Shown here in pieces: positions 1 through 6,860 of a stretch of DNA of 16,352 bases; within the stretch, counting starts at the first letter, position 1, and the number at the start of each line of letters is the position of its first letter. The stretch is from contig CALGOI010000096.1 in NCBI GenBank assembly GCA_937959065.1, positions 1-16,352 on the forward strand. Reading direction: 5' to 3'. A model generated the notes under the pieces. That model was given only the letters and a program-made list of their open reading frames with translations, ran no database searches and was not told the DNA's origin. The position numbers and the translations under genes were made by a program. The DNA is from an uncultured Ignavibacteriota bacterium. GTDB taxonomy: Bacteria > Bacteroidota > Ignavibacteria > Tepidaquicellales > Tepidaquicellaceae.

Positions 1-565
1 ACTGGTAGTTAAACTCTATTTTATCCCCTTCAGATAATCCGTATTTATCGGCAAAACCCGCAACTGTTTCCACTACATACATCGCCGGTTTCACAGATGG
101 GAGATCTGTCTCCGAAAACGGGGTAGTATTCTTATGAATCTTAACGATCTCTTTGTTTTTATTTACGAACATAATGTCGAGCGGAATATATGTATTTTTC
201 ATCCAGAATCCCTGCAGCTCCTCGTTTGGGAATATAAACAGCATTCCCTTTGCTTCATCCATCGATCTTCTGTACATCAAACCCTGCTGGCGCTCCGGTC
301 CGTTGTCGGCGATCTCTATCTCGATGTCTTTCACTTTCTCGCCGGACTTTTTAAGGAATGTCAAATCGCCCTCCTTTTTAAATTGAGGTTCAGGTACTTT
401 GTCGGTCTCCCGTTGGATTACTGGCGGAGGAACCGGCTCGTCTTTCTTTATAACGAATTCATATACAAAGTATCCTAATAAAACCGCAACTACAATTATA
501 AGGATATTCCTTGGTAAGTTTGAGCTCTCTTTCTTTGCGGGAGCTTTCCTGGTCTGCTTTGACAT
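1..565 (-). CDS. DUF192 family protein, membrane-anchored (C-terminus beyond window)
   Basis: Reading right to left from the ATG at 565, the frame stays open to the left edge, giving 188 codons with no stop, so the C-terminus is missing. The protein starts with a basic stretch (MSKQTRKAPAKK), then one hydrophobic segment at about residues 20-37 (NILIIVVAVLLGYFVYEFVI), a proline-rich linker, and a DUF192 domain from about residue 65 to the end. Family landmarks are ERQQGLMYRRSM, GMLFIFP, GFWMKNTYIPLDIMFV and the final AGFADKYGLSEGD. The domain is therefore probably outside the cytoplasmic membrane on a single N-terminal anchor. DUF192 function is not established. It lies 8 bp after the enoyl-CoA hydratase gene and is the last visible gene of the mtaB operon. 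The family call is secure; any role is unknown. Confidence 0.88.
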   Translation of the reverse strand, partial: MSKQTRKAPAKKESSNLPRNILIIVVAVLLGYFVYEFVIKKDEPVPPPVIQRETDKVPEPQFKKEGDLTFLKKSGEKVKDIEIEIADNGPERQQGLMYRRSMDEAKGMLFIFPNEELQGFWMKNTYIPLDIMFVNKNKEIVKIHKNTTPFSETDLPSVKPAMYVVETVAGFADKYGLSEGDKIEFNYQ

Positions 566-573
566 ATTTTGTG

Positions 574-1344
574 TTACTTGTTTACTTTGTTAAGGAAGTT
601 GCTAACGCCCTTCTTGCATTCCTCTGTCATTCGTGTTATCGCGTTTAGGTCGACCGCGTATTCCAGCGCCGACTCAAAGCTCATATTTGACACGTTGCTG
701 AACATTTCCTTTGTTAATTTTAATGAACTTAACGGTAATTTGTTCAGTCCGTCGCAAATTTTGGTTGTGAAGCTGTCGAGCTCACCGCTGTCCGTAACGT
801 AATTCGCGAAACCAATCCTGTGCGCCTCTTCACCCGTGATGAATTTCGACGTCAAAAGAAGGTCCTTCGCGTGTGACTCTGTTACCCTCTTTAGCAGAAA
901 TATCATCACTATCGCGGGAATGAACCCGATCTTAACCTCTGTGTATCCGAACTGCGCGTCGCGGGATGATACGATTATATCACAAGCTGAAGCTATACCG
1001 CAGCCGCCGGCAAGCGCATATCCCTCGACCATAGCTATGGTGGGTTTCCTGCAGTTGAAGATCGCCATCAGGAGGTTCTTGAATTTCTGTGAGTCCTCCT
1101 TGTTCTGGATAATATCATACTCGGATATCTTTTGCAGGTAATCCAGGAATAACCCCGAACAGAAATTCCCGCCGGCACCCGTGAGTACGACCGATTTGGT
1201 ATCGCTGTCAGCGGAAAATTTATTCATAGCATCGGTTAATTCCTCTATCATAAGCTCATCAAGCGAATTCCGCTTCTCCGGTCTGTTGAGGATTATCTTC
1301 TTTGTGTTATCGTGCTCTTCTACTAAAATTCTTTGATAGCTCAT
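574..1344 (-). CDS. Enoyl-CoA hydratase/isomerase (crotonase) family protein
   Basis: This 256-residue protein has the usual crotonase length and landmarks: N-terminal VVLTGAGGNFCSG (about 52-64), which supplies one oxyanion-hole amide, then VEGYALAGGCGIASACDII (107-125) for the second, and AQFGYTEVKIGFIPA (130-144). Known family enzymes add water to, or isomerise, acyl-CoA double bonds in fatty-acid or branched-chain amino-acid breakdown. Of the two catalytic glutamates of rat crotonase, the first (GGGCEL) is Gly116 here, and the second is kept as Glu136 (GYTE). This makes standard hydratase chemistry uncertain; a methylglutaconyl-CoA hydratase-like or isomerase activity is possible. The start overlaps the stop of the ABC ATPase gene by one base (TAATG), so translational coupling is likely. 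No other beta-oxidation gene is in the window. Family certain, substrate unknown. Confidence 0.9.
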   Translation of the reverse strand: MSYQRILVEEHDNTKKIILNRPEKRNSLDELMIEELTDAMNKFSADSDTKSVVLTGAGGNFCSGLFLDYLQKISEYDIIQNKEDSQKFKNLLMAIFNCRKPTIAMVEGYALAGGCGIASACDIIVSSRDAQFGYTEVKIGFIPAIVMIFLLKRVTESHAKDLLLTSKFITGEEAHRIGFANYVTDSGELDSFTTKICDGLNKLPLSSLKLTKEMFSNVSNMSFESALEYAVDLNAITRMTEECKKGVSNFLNKVNK

Positions 1345-2153
1345 TATGCTTTTGGTATAAAATTAATTATTGTTTCGTTATTTGAACTGATAAGAGTGCT
1401 TTCTATCATAAAATGCTCACGCAGATTCTCCGTGTTAATCACGTCTCTTGTTTTCCCGGTGAAAACCAGCTGTCCATTATTAAGCAGCATTGTCTTGTGT
1501 GTGTACTTCAAAGCCAGGTTAAGGTCGTGCATCACGACGATTATCGTCAGACCTCTTTCCGCGTTCAGCTTTTGAAGTATGTGGAATATCTCGTGCTGGT
1601 AATTCACGTCCAGGTATGTAAGCGGCTCATCGATTATCAAAACCTTGTTGGAGATATCTTCCGTGAGATTCAGCTGTACCAGCGCGAGTGTTATCAGTAC
1701 CTTTTGCTTCTCCCCGCCGGAAAGCTCCGTTATCTCCCTGTCTTTATATTCAAGTATCCCGGCTGTTTCCATGCTCTCCATTACTACCTTTTCATCATCA
1801 CTGCTGTATCTGAATTCGGAAAAGTTCTTATACGAGTATCTTCCCAATAGTAGAAAATCCATCACGGTCATCCTGTCTGTCAGCATTATTCCCGTCTGGG
1901 GCAGGTAGCACAGGTCTCGGGATAGCTCCTTCCTATCGAAATCATAAATGTTCCGGCCGTTAAGTAAGACCTTTCCCGCGGTCGGAATTTGTATTCCCGA
2001 TAGCAGTTTTACAAGAGTGGATTTACCGGAACCGTTCCGCCCGATAACAGAAATAAAATCACCTTTGAAAACATTCAGCGATATATTCTCCAGCGTGAAT
2101 TTGCTCCCCGGGTATGAATAACCTAGCCCCTCTGTCAGAATCAGCTTCTCCAT
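1344..2153 (-). CDS. ABC transporter ATP-binding protein, iron-siderophore/heme/cobalamin importer type
   Basis: A 269-residue cytosolic ABC ATPase that would power a membrane transporter. All motifs are intact: Walker A GRNGSGKST (38-46), Q-loop YLPQ with Gln86, signature LSGGEKQ (144-150), Walker B VLIIDEP (171-177), D-loop YLDV (180-183) and the switch His209 (VVMHDLNLAL). The HDLN motif and overall length resemble FecE/BtuD/HmuV-type importers of iron chelates or cobalamin; that substrate class is inference. I chose the ATG at 2153, which overlaps the mtaB stop (TGATG) and has GGAGA upstream. A longer reading begins with TTG at 2183 and would overlap mtaB by 31 bp. No permease or binding protein lies beside it, which is odd for this family, so its partners must be encoded elsewhere. 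Confidence 0.9.
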   Translation of the reverse strand: MEKLILTEGLGYSYPGSKFTLENISLNVFKGDFISVIGRNGSGKSTLVKLLSGIQIPTAGKVLLNGRNIYDFDRKELSRDLCYLPQTGIMLTDRMTVMDFLLLGRYSYKNFSEFRYSSDDEKVVMESMETAGILEYKDREITELSGGEKQKVLITLALVQLNLTEDISNKVLIIDEPLTYLDVNYQHEIFHILQKLNAERGLTIIVVMHDLNLALKYTHKTMLLNNGQLVFTGKTRDVINTENLREHFMIESTLISSNNETIINFIPKA

Positions 2154-3466
2154 CAATAGAATATCTCCGAAGCAGTTTCGCAAAGTACGGGTTTTATTCC
2201 GTCGGTTTCTTTTAATACCACTTTCTTTATCTCGTTCTCGTTTGCATTACCGGCTTCTGTTTTTACCCTTATGTAGTTGGTTGTTAGCCCCTCGCGGTAA
2301 CCATCTTTCTCTGACTCAAAAAGCACTTCCTGTTCCGAATCTATAAACCGTGAATAAAAATCGAAACGCTTTTTATCGGATAACCTTCGTAATATGTGGC
2401 TTCGCTCCTTGCGTACCTCTACCGGAACTACACCGGTCATAACTGCCGCGTCAGTATCACGCCTCTCTGAATAGCTGAATACGTGAAGATAGCTTATCGG
2501 CAGGGAATCCAGAAAATCATACGTATTCCGGAAACGCTCGTCTGTCTCGCCGGGGAATCCCACGATCACATCGACTCCTATTCCAACACCCGGTATCTCG
2601 TCCGTTAACCGCTGTACCAGGTCGCGGTAATAATCGTTTTTGTATCTTCTGCGCATAGCTTTAAGTGTCTCCGCGTCGCCGCTCTGCAGCGGGATATGGA
2701 AATGGTTGCAGAATTTATCCGATGACTTGGCGAAGTCGATTATGTTCTGGTTAACGAGGTTTGGTTCGATAGAGCTGATGCGGATCCTATTAAGGTCCAG
2801 CTTGTCGAGCTCGTATAAAACATCCACCAGGCGGTACAGACGTCCGTTCTGGTATTTGTAATCACCGGTATTCACACCCGTCAGTACGATCTCTTTATAT
2901 CCGGCATCGATAACTTTCTTTGCGTTGTCTATTACTTCGTTTATCGGCTGGCTGCGTGATTTACCGCGGGCAAGAGGGATTGTGCAGAATGAACATTTGT
3001 AATTGCAACCGTCCTGTATTTTAAGAAAGGCGCGTGTGCGTGAGTCCGTATCCGCCGAAAAAGCAAAATGAAAATCGCTTGCTTCCTCAATAGGGGAGCG
3101 GTAAATGCACGACGGCTCACCCTTTTCGAAGTTATCCACGTAATCGAACAGCTTGAACTTCTCCTTCGCGCCGAGCACCACGTCCACTCCCTCGATTGAA
3201 GCGATCTCGCCGGGCTGGAGCTGAGCGTAACAGCCGGTTACTATCACATAGGTTTCCGGGTTATTACGGAGAATACTGCGGACGATCTGCCGGCATTCCT
3301 TGTCGGCGTTATTCGTGACCGAGCACGTATTAAGGACGAAAATATCGGAATTATCACCGTATTCGCGCAATTCGAACCCGCGGGTCTCGAACTCCTTCGC
3401 CAGCGTCGAGGTCTCGCTGTAGTTCAGCTTGCATCCTAATGTATGTAATGACACACTTTTAGCCAT
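2153..3466 (-). CDS. mtaB: tRNA (N6-L-threonylcarbamoyladenosine(37)-C2)-methylthiotransferase MtaB
   Basis: A 437-residue radical SAM methylthiotransferase that in known relatives converts t6A37 to ms2t6A37 in ANN-decoding tRNAs. The N-terminal MTTase domain carries the auxiliary [4Fe-4S] cysteines Cys12 (LGCKLNYSET), Cys48 (NTCSVT) and Cys79 (TGCYAQ). The radical SAM core has CNYKCSFC with Cys154, Cys158 and Cys161. The HIPLQSGD (257-264) and VIVGFPGET (300-308) segments are typical of the family, and the last roughly 60 residues fit a TRAM-like RNA-binding tail. GCKLN near the N-terminus, rather than the MiaB or RimO pattern, supports MtaB. The ATG at 3466 has no Shine-Dalgarno sequence. 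It is the first gene of the four-gene minus-strand operon, and its stop overlaps the next start. Confidence 0.95.
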   Translation of the reverse strand: MAKSVSLHTLGCKLNYSETSTLAKEFETRGFELREYGDNSDIFVLNTCSVTNNADKECRQIVRSILRNNPETYVIVTGCYAQLQPGEIASIEGVDVVLGAKEKFKLFDYVDNFEKGEPSCIYRSPIEEASDFHFAFSADTDSRTRAFLKIQDGCNYKCSFCTIPLARGKSRSQPINEVIDNAKKVIDAGYKEIVLTGVNTGDYKYQNGRLYRLVDVLYELDKLDLNRIRISSIEPNLVNQNIIDFAKSSDKFCNHFHIPLQSGDAETLKAMRRRYKNDYYRDLVQRLTDEIPGVGIGVDVIVGFPGETDERFRNTYDFLDSLPISYLHVFSYSERRDTDAAVMTGVVPVEVRKERSHILRRLSDKKRFDFYSRFIDSEQEVLFESEKDGYREGLTTNYIRVKTEAGNANENEIKKVVLKETDGIKPVLCETASEIFY

Positions 3467-3521
3467 AGGGAAGAAATTACAAAAAATGTACAGGAATTTT
3501 AAGGGCTAAATTAGAGTGGTC

Positions 3522-3550
3522 TAACCGCTGAGAACACGGAGGGCGCAGAG
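3522..3550. repeat. Possible degenerate dispersed repeat of the CACGGAG type
   Basis: The run reads AACCGCTGAGAACACGGAG followed by GGCGCAGAG, a period-like succession of GAGAACAC, GGAGGGC and GCAGAG. It resembles intergenic ACCACGGAGACACGGAG-type elements scattered in many bacterial genomes. This is a single copy in the window, so repeat status is inference from resemblance. A second relative, CAGCCACGAATTATAAC, is at 3671-3687. Confidence 0.3.
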
Positions 3551-3891
3551 TTTTATTGGCAGATTGTGTTAACATATATTTAAAAATTATTTTGTTTTAC
3601 CCCAAAATCCGGGAGTGTTTTTACAGGAGTTTCCGGGGTAGTAGAGTTTTTGAAAAATTTTTAATTTTTTCAGCCACGAATTATAACAAATGTTCCCTAA
3701 TTAAAGTAAATTGTATTTGATTGTTTTATTGTAGTATTGATTAATTAACTTCACAAAGATAGCGGATGAGTGAGTGAGAAAAAATGGAAATCGGGTCATA
3801 TGCGTATGTATCCCCTATTGTGGAATAAAGAATTAAAATGCAATAGTTTAAAAATGACGGATATTTAAATTGAAAGTATTTTGTCTTCCTA

Positions 3892-3911
3892 TTACATTAA
3901 TATAAATGTAA
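3892..3911. promoter_or_regulatory. 20-bp palindrome upstream of the T9SS repeat-protein gene
   Basis: TTACATT-AATATA-AATGTAA has perfect 7-bp arms around a 6-bp spacer and ends 16 bp before the ATG at 3928. Its size and position fit a repressor operator or a 5'-leader hairpin. No regulator is identified, and AT-richness makes chance more likely. Confidence 0.35.
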
Positions 3912-3927
3912 ATACTGCCATGATAAG

Positions 3928-5163
3928 ATGAAAATCTTTATTATAATATTATTCTTTATAACTATTCCATCGCAAACATTATATAGCCAACAAGGTTGGA
4001 TTTCTAAAAATATTGGTGACGGAAATTTTGTTTCAATAAATTTTATTAATACCTCTACGGGTTTCGCCTTCCGAAGCAATAAATGGCTAATGAAAACAAC
4101 AAATAGTGGAGAGAATTGGAATGGTACGTTTTTAAATATGGTACCTATTTTAATTGAAACAGGAATGTTTTATAATAATGATGTTGGAATATTTCTTGGC
4201 ACTTATGTTTTTATAACAACAAATGGAGGAGTTACCTGGCATCAGTCGGTTCCTCCATCAATGTCAAGTTTATGGTTGAAAAAGGTAATAATGATTAATG
4301 AAACTACAGGGTATGCTTGTGGAACAGATTATGATTTGGATTTACCTGTTGATGGGATCATTTCAAGAACAACAAATGCAGGAATTAATTGGGTAAGTTC
4401 ATACCCCGGGGGTTTTGACTATTTTGATGTGAAATTCATTAATTAAACAACAGGATATTCGTGCTGGGGGGAATTAGTTAAAACAAATAATGGAGGTGTT
4501 AATTGGAATTATGTTTCCTCTCCATTTAGATCTATGAATGAAATATCTCAAATATTCAATGATACATTTTATGTTGCATGTGACGAAGGATATGTTGTCA
4601 AAACCACAAATAGCGGTAACAGTTGGATCTCACAATACACGGGTGTTAATGTAAATTTTAATGATGTTTTTTTTACAAATAATAGGATAGGGTATGTTGT
4701 TGGAGATAGTGGTTATGTATTTAGAACAACAGATGGTGGAAATTATTGGACTCAACAAAGTACGAACACATTTAGAGATCTCAACGAAGTATGGTTCATT
4801 AACAATGATACAGGTTTTATCGCCGGGGATAGCGGAACCTTTTTAGTAACATATAACGGTGGTGTAACTTCATTGTCACAGAATAATCAATCAATACCAG
4901 AACATTTCATTTTGCATCAAAACCACCCTAACCCTTTCAACCCCTCTACAAAAATACAATTTGCTATCCCAAAATCCACATTCGTTCAGTTAACCGTTTA
5001 TGACATACTTGGCAGGGAAGCAGCGAAACTGGTGAATGAAAATCTCAGTGCAGGAAGCTATGAGTATGAGTTCGATGGTTCGGGATTGAATTCAGGAGTG
5101 TACTTTTATAAGCTTGAAGCAGGAGAGTATACAGAAACCAATAGAATGGTGTTGCTGAAGTGA
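3928..5163 (+). pseudogene. T9SS-exported YCF48/BNR-like repeat protein, interrupted by one in-frame TAA
   Basis: One reading frame runs from the ATG at 3928 to the TGA at 5161-5163, broken only by TAA at 4444-4446; without it the product would be 410 residues. It begins with a signal peptide (MKIFIIILFFITIPSQTLYS, likely cut near residue 20). The body has about seven repeat units marked by TTNSGENW, TTNGGVTW, TTNAGINW, TNNGGVNW, TTNSGNSW and TTDGGNYW, as in YCF48/sortilin-like beta-propellers. The C-terminal part is a T9SS type A sorting domain (QNHPNPFNPSTKI, VYDILGREA, LNSGVYFYKL), so the intact protein would be surface-attached or secreted. The stop sits where other units read INTSTGF or INNDTGF, so it replaces one residue without frame loss. 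The first half alone (172 aa) would lack the sorting domain. The body is AT-richer than neighbouring genes. A sequencing error or readthrough cannot be excluded. Confidence 0.8.
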
Positions 5164-5172
5164 GATTATATT

Positions 5173-5185
5173 TTAACAATAGTTA
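5173..5185 (+). repeat. Left copy of 13-bp inverted repeat flanking fic
   Basis: TTAACAATAGTTA lies between the convergent stops of the T9SS gene and fic. Its exact reverse complement is at 6453-6465, upstream of fic. Both copies have a TATATT on the outer side (5167-5172 here; its reverse complement AATATA is at 6469-6474, separated there by three extra bases), so the pair may be imperfect terminal repeats of about 20 bp. Confidence 0.4.
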
Positions 5186-5186
5186 T

Positions 5187-6311
5187 TTAATAAAATAAAT
5201 CAATGTAATCTTGATAAGCAAATATTTTATAACGTTTTCTGCCTGAAACCTCCTTAAGAATACCTAACTCGCTAAATTTCCGCACCAAAGAAATTGCATT
5301 TGGATTTTTAATGTTTGCAATCTTTTCAACTTTCCCGTAAGTAACGAAAGGAGATGAATAAAGATGGTTCAATAAGCTAATACCTTTTTCATTTCTGCGT
5401 CCTGATTGAATTAATTTATTTTTATTATCTTCGCTAAGTGTAATAATTTTTCTGATCGTATTAACAGCACTATCCGAAATTTCTACTATGCCTTTTAAGA
5501 AAAACTTTAGCCATCCTTCTATATCGTCGTGTGTCCTGGTTGCATTTAATCTCTTATAGTACTCATTCCTATTTTTTTTAAAATATTCTGAAAGATAGAG
5601 CAAGGGTTTATTCAATATTCCTCTTGAACATAAATAAAAAGTTATAAGTAATCTGCCGAGCCTGCCATTTCCATCCAAAAATGGATGTAATGTCTCAAAT
5701 TGTGAATGTATTAATGCGGTCTTTATCAAAATTGGTAAAGGTGAATGCTTATGAATGAATTTTTCTAATTGGTTTAATCCTAAATTCATTTCATGGGCCG
5801 GTGGGGGAATATATGATGCTGAATTAATAGAATACCCACCAACCCAATTTTGCGACTTTCTAAATTCACCCGGGCTTTTACTATCCCCTCTAACTCCTTT
5901 TAATAGTTTGTCATGTATTTCCTTAATCAAAGGTAATGATAATGGAAAGTTTTCTAATCTTTCCAAACCATAATTTAAAGCTGATACATAGTTTACGATT
6001 TCATCAACATCATTATGAACCTCTGAATCTTCAATTTTAGATTCAACTTTTAGCAGATCTGAGAAAGTAGCCTGGGTTCCTTCTATTTGAGATGATAGAG
6101 TGGCTTCTTTCCTAATATACATAATAATAAAGAAGTTTACATTTGGCAGAGTTTCGGCAATCCCATCCAGTCTTCCAAGCGAAATATCTGCCTTAGATAA
6201 AAGATCATAAATAGAGTCATCAAGTTTTAAATTAAAGGGAAGATCATTTGGGATAAATGCTTTGTATTTAACATCACCTGATAATTGGGTAACAAATTTA
6301 CCGGTTCGCAT
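5187..6311 (-). CDS. Fic family protein (AMP-transferase) with N-terminal inhibitory motif and C-terminal winged helix
   Basis: Fic enzymes usually transfer AMP from ATP to a hydroxyl side chain of a target protein. From the ATG at 6311 the product is 374 residues. Visible in order: a Fic_N region with YKAFIPNDLPF and LGRLDGIAETLP; the class II inhibitory motif S-x3-E-G (SSQIEG, Glu77 in this numbering); the active loop HPFLDGNGRLGR with catalytic His209; and a C-terminal winged-helix region (about 310-374) that could bind DNA. All catalytic residues are present, so it should be active once the inhibitory glutamate is displaced. The frame extends to an ATG at 6386, adding 25 residues; I prefer 6311 because the conserved Fic_N homology begins there and the half-site cluster then lies upstream. 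It is AT-rich like its convergent neighbour, flanked by an inverted repeat, with no separate antitoxin gene. Target unknown. Confidence 0.88.
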   Translation of the reverse strand: MRTGKFVTQLSGDVKYKAFIPNDLPFNLKLDDSIYDLLSKADISLGRLDGIAETLPNVNFFIIMYIRKEATLSSQIEGTQATFSDLLKVESKIEDSEVHNDVDEIVNYVSALNYGLERLENFPLSLPLIKEIHDKLLKGVRGDSKSPGEFRKSQNWVGGYSINSASYIPPPAHEMNLGLNQLEKFIHKHSPLPILIKTALIHSQFETLHPFLDGNGRLGRLLITFYLCSRGILNKPLLYLSEYFKKNRNEYYKRLNATRTHDDIEGWLKFFLKGIVEISDSAVNTIRKIITLSEDNKNKLIQSGRRNEKGISLLNHLYSSPFVTYGKVEKIANIKNPNAISLVRKFSELGILKEVSGRKRYKIFAYQDYIDLFY

Positions 6312-6337
6312 TCTTAGTAAATATTTTAGATTAGATA

Positions 6338-6421
6338 AATCGTAGTTTGGAATGTTGTTAACTACGCTTAATGTAGTGAAGCACATTCTTAGCTACGATT
6401 AACAAGATAAAACGTAGTTAA
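6338..6421. promoter_or_regulatory. Cluster of CTACG/CGTAG half-sites upstream of fic
   Basis: Two nested perfect inverted repeats are visible: AATCGTAG (6338-6345) with CTACGATT (6393-6400), and TTAACTACG (6358-6366) with CGTAGTTAA (6413-6421). A further ACTAC/GTAGT pair sits at 6361-6377. Five half-sites within 84 bp suggest an operator array, possibly for the winged helix of Fic itself. If translation starts at 6386, part of the cluster would be coding. Confidence 0.45.
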
Positions 6422-6452
6422 GATAGTTTCAAGTTAAAATTCACAATAACTT

Positions 6453-6465
6453 TAACTATTGTTAA
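6453..6465 (-). repeat. Right copy of 13-bp inverted repeat flanking fic
   Basis: TAACTATTGTTAA is the exact reverse complement of 5173-5185. It is followed by a local hairpin: AACTATT (6454-6460) pairs with AATAGTT (6474-6480), so the site may also act locally as an operator or promoter element. Confidence 0.4.
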
Positions 6466-6501
6466 TTTAATATAATAGTTGTAAAATTGATGGAATTGCC
6501 T

Positions 6502-6834
6502 CTACTGTCCGGCTTCCCGCTCTCTTTTCCTCTTTTTGAAGTCCATTATGTAAAACACCAGCGCGACAAGTGCTACTACAGCCATTATCAGCACGAGTGT
6601 ATTATTCCTCATAAAGGCGGTGACGAAGAATGCCACCATCGACAGCGCGGTTAGTCCGATGCCTATGTGAGCGGCGACGGAATTTTCTTTTTTGGTGGGG
6701 AATACAAGGATGAAAAGGATGATACCTATTGCCGGGGCGATCAGCGCGGTCGCGCTTCCGGAGTCAACATACCCGTAAACACCTATAATAATGTAAACGA
6801 TCGATGTCCAAAGCATTACCTGGAAAGCCCTCAT
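6502..6834 (-). CDS. Small four-helix membrane protein, function unknown
   Basis: A 110-residue protein that is almost entirely hydrophobic, with four predicted membrane spans at about residues 6-24, 29-46, 54-74 and 79-96, and a strongly basic cytoplasmic tail (KKRKREREAGQ) that favours an inside C-terminus. I do not recognise a named family; it has no catalytic motif and could be a small integral membrane stress or accessory protein. It has the clearest Shine-Dalgarno sequence in the window (AAGGAG, 5 nt before the ATG), unlike its SD-less neighbours. It lies 62 bp downstream of the MarR-GNAT gene on the same strand, and the palindrome TTTACGTAAA in that gap suggests control by the same regulator. 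Confidence 0.8.
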   Translation of the reverse strand: MRAFQVMLWTSIVYIIIGVYGYVDSGSATALIAPAIGIILFILVFPTKKENSVAAHIGIGLTALSMVAFFVTAFMRNNTLVLIMAVVALVALVFYIMDFKKRKREREAGQ

Positions 6835-6839
6835 GATAT

Positions 6840-6845
6840 CTCCTT
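6840..6845 (-). promoter_or_regulatory. Strong Shine-Dalgarno site for the small membrane protein
   Basis: On the minus strand the sequence AAGGAG-ATATC-ATG gives a 5-nt spacing and fixes the start at 6834. It is exceptional here: the other starts have A/T-rich, SD-less leaders or at best weak purine runs. Confidence 0.7.
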
Positions 6846-6850
6846 TTTAG

Positions 6851-6860
6851 TTTACGTAAA
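6851..6860. promoter_or_regulatory. Palindrome TTTACGTAAA, likely second site of the MarR-GNAT regulator
   Basis: This perfect 10-bp palindrome is 17-26 bp upstream of the small membrane-protein ATG. It shares the 9-mer TTACGTAAA with the larger palindrome in front of the MarR-GNAT gene (7896-7904), which suggests one regulator binds both. Confidence 0.45.

Larger units (their letters stand above)
3467..3927. other. AT-rich intergenic region between divergent mtaB and the T9SS repeat-protein gene
   Basis: These 461 bases contain no convincing gene; the longest clean reading I noticed is a 14-codon ORF at 3784-3828. Promoters for both flanking, divergent transcripts must lie here, but no clear -33/-7 pair stands out. 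Visible structure includes two short motifs of the dispersed CACGGAG/CACGAATTA type (3522-3550 and 3671-3687), an imperfect inverted repeat bounded by CCCC (3600-3603) and GGGG (3635-3638), an A/T hairpin TGAAAAA/TTTTTCA (3651-3672), and a 20-bp palindrome at 3892-3911. Confidence 0.6.

Noticed and set aside
134..478. Plus-strand ORF opposite the DUF192 gene
   Set aside because: The minus frame contains clear DUF192 motifs; the plus ORF has no recognisable domain.
2153..2183. Longer ABC ATPase starting with TTG at 2183
   Set aside because: It would overlap mtaB by 31 bp with non-conserved residues; the ATG at 2153 gives the one-base overlap seen at the next junction.
3598..3640. Possible GC-rich hairpin TACCCC...GGGGTA as a terminator or RNA gene
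   Set aside because: Pairing beyond the four C-G pairs needs bulges, and no T-run follows; too weak to call.
3784..3828. Short ORF MEIGSYAYVSPIVE in the long intergenic region
   Set aside because: Only 14 codons, with no Shine-Dalgarno sequence or homology; expected by chance.
4534..5163. Independent gene starting at the ATG at 4534
   Set aside because: It begins inside a repeat unit, lacks a signal peptide although it carries a T9SS domain, and is in frame with 3928-4443; it is the distal part of one broken gene.
5173..5196. Terminator between the convergent T9SS and fic genes
   Set aside because: The local palindrome has only 4-bp A/T arms; no stable stem or T-run is present.
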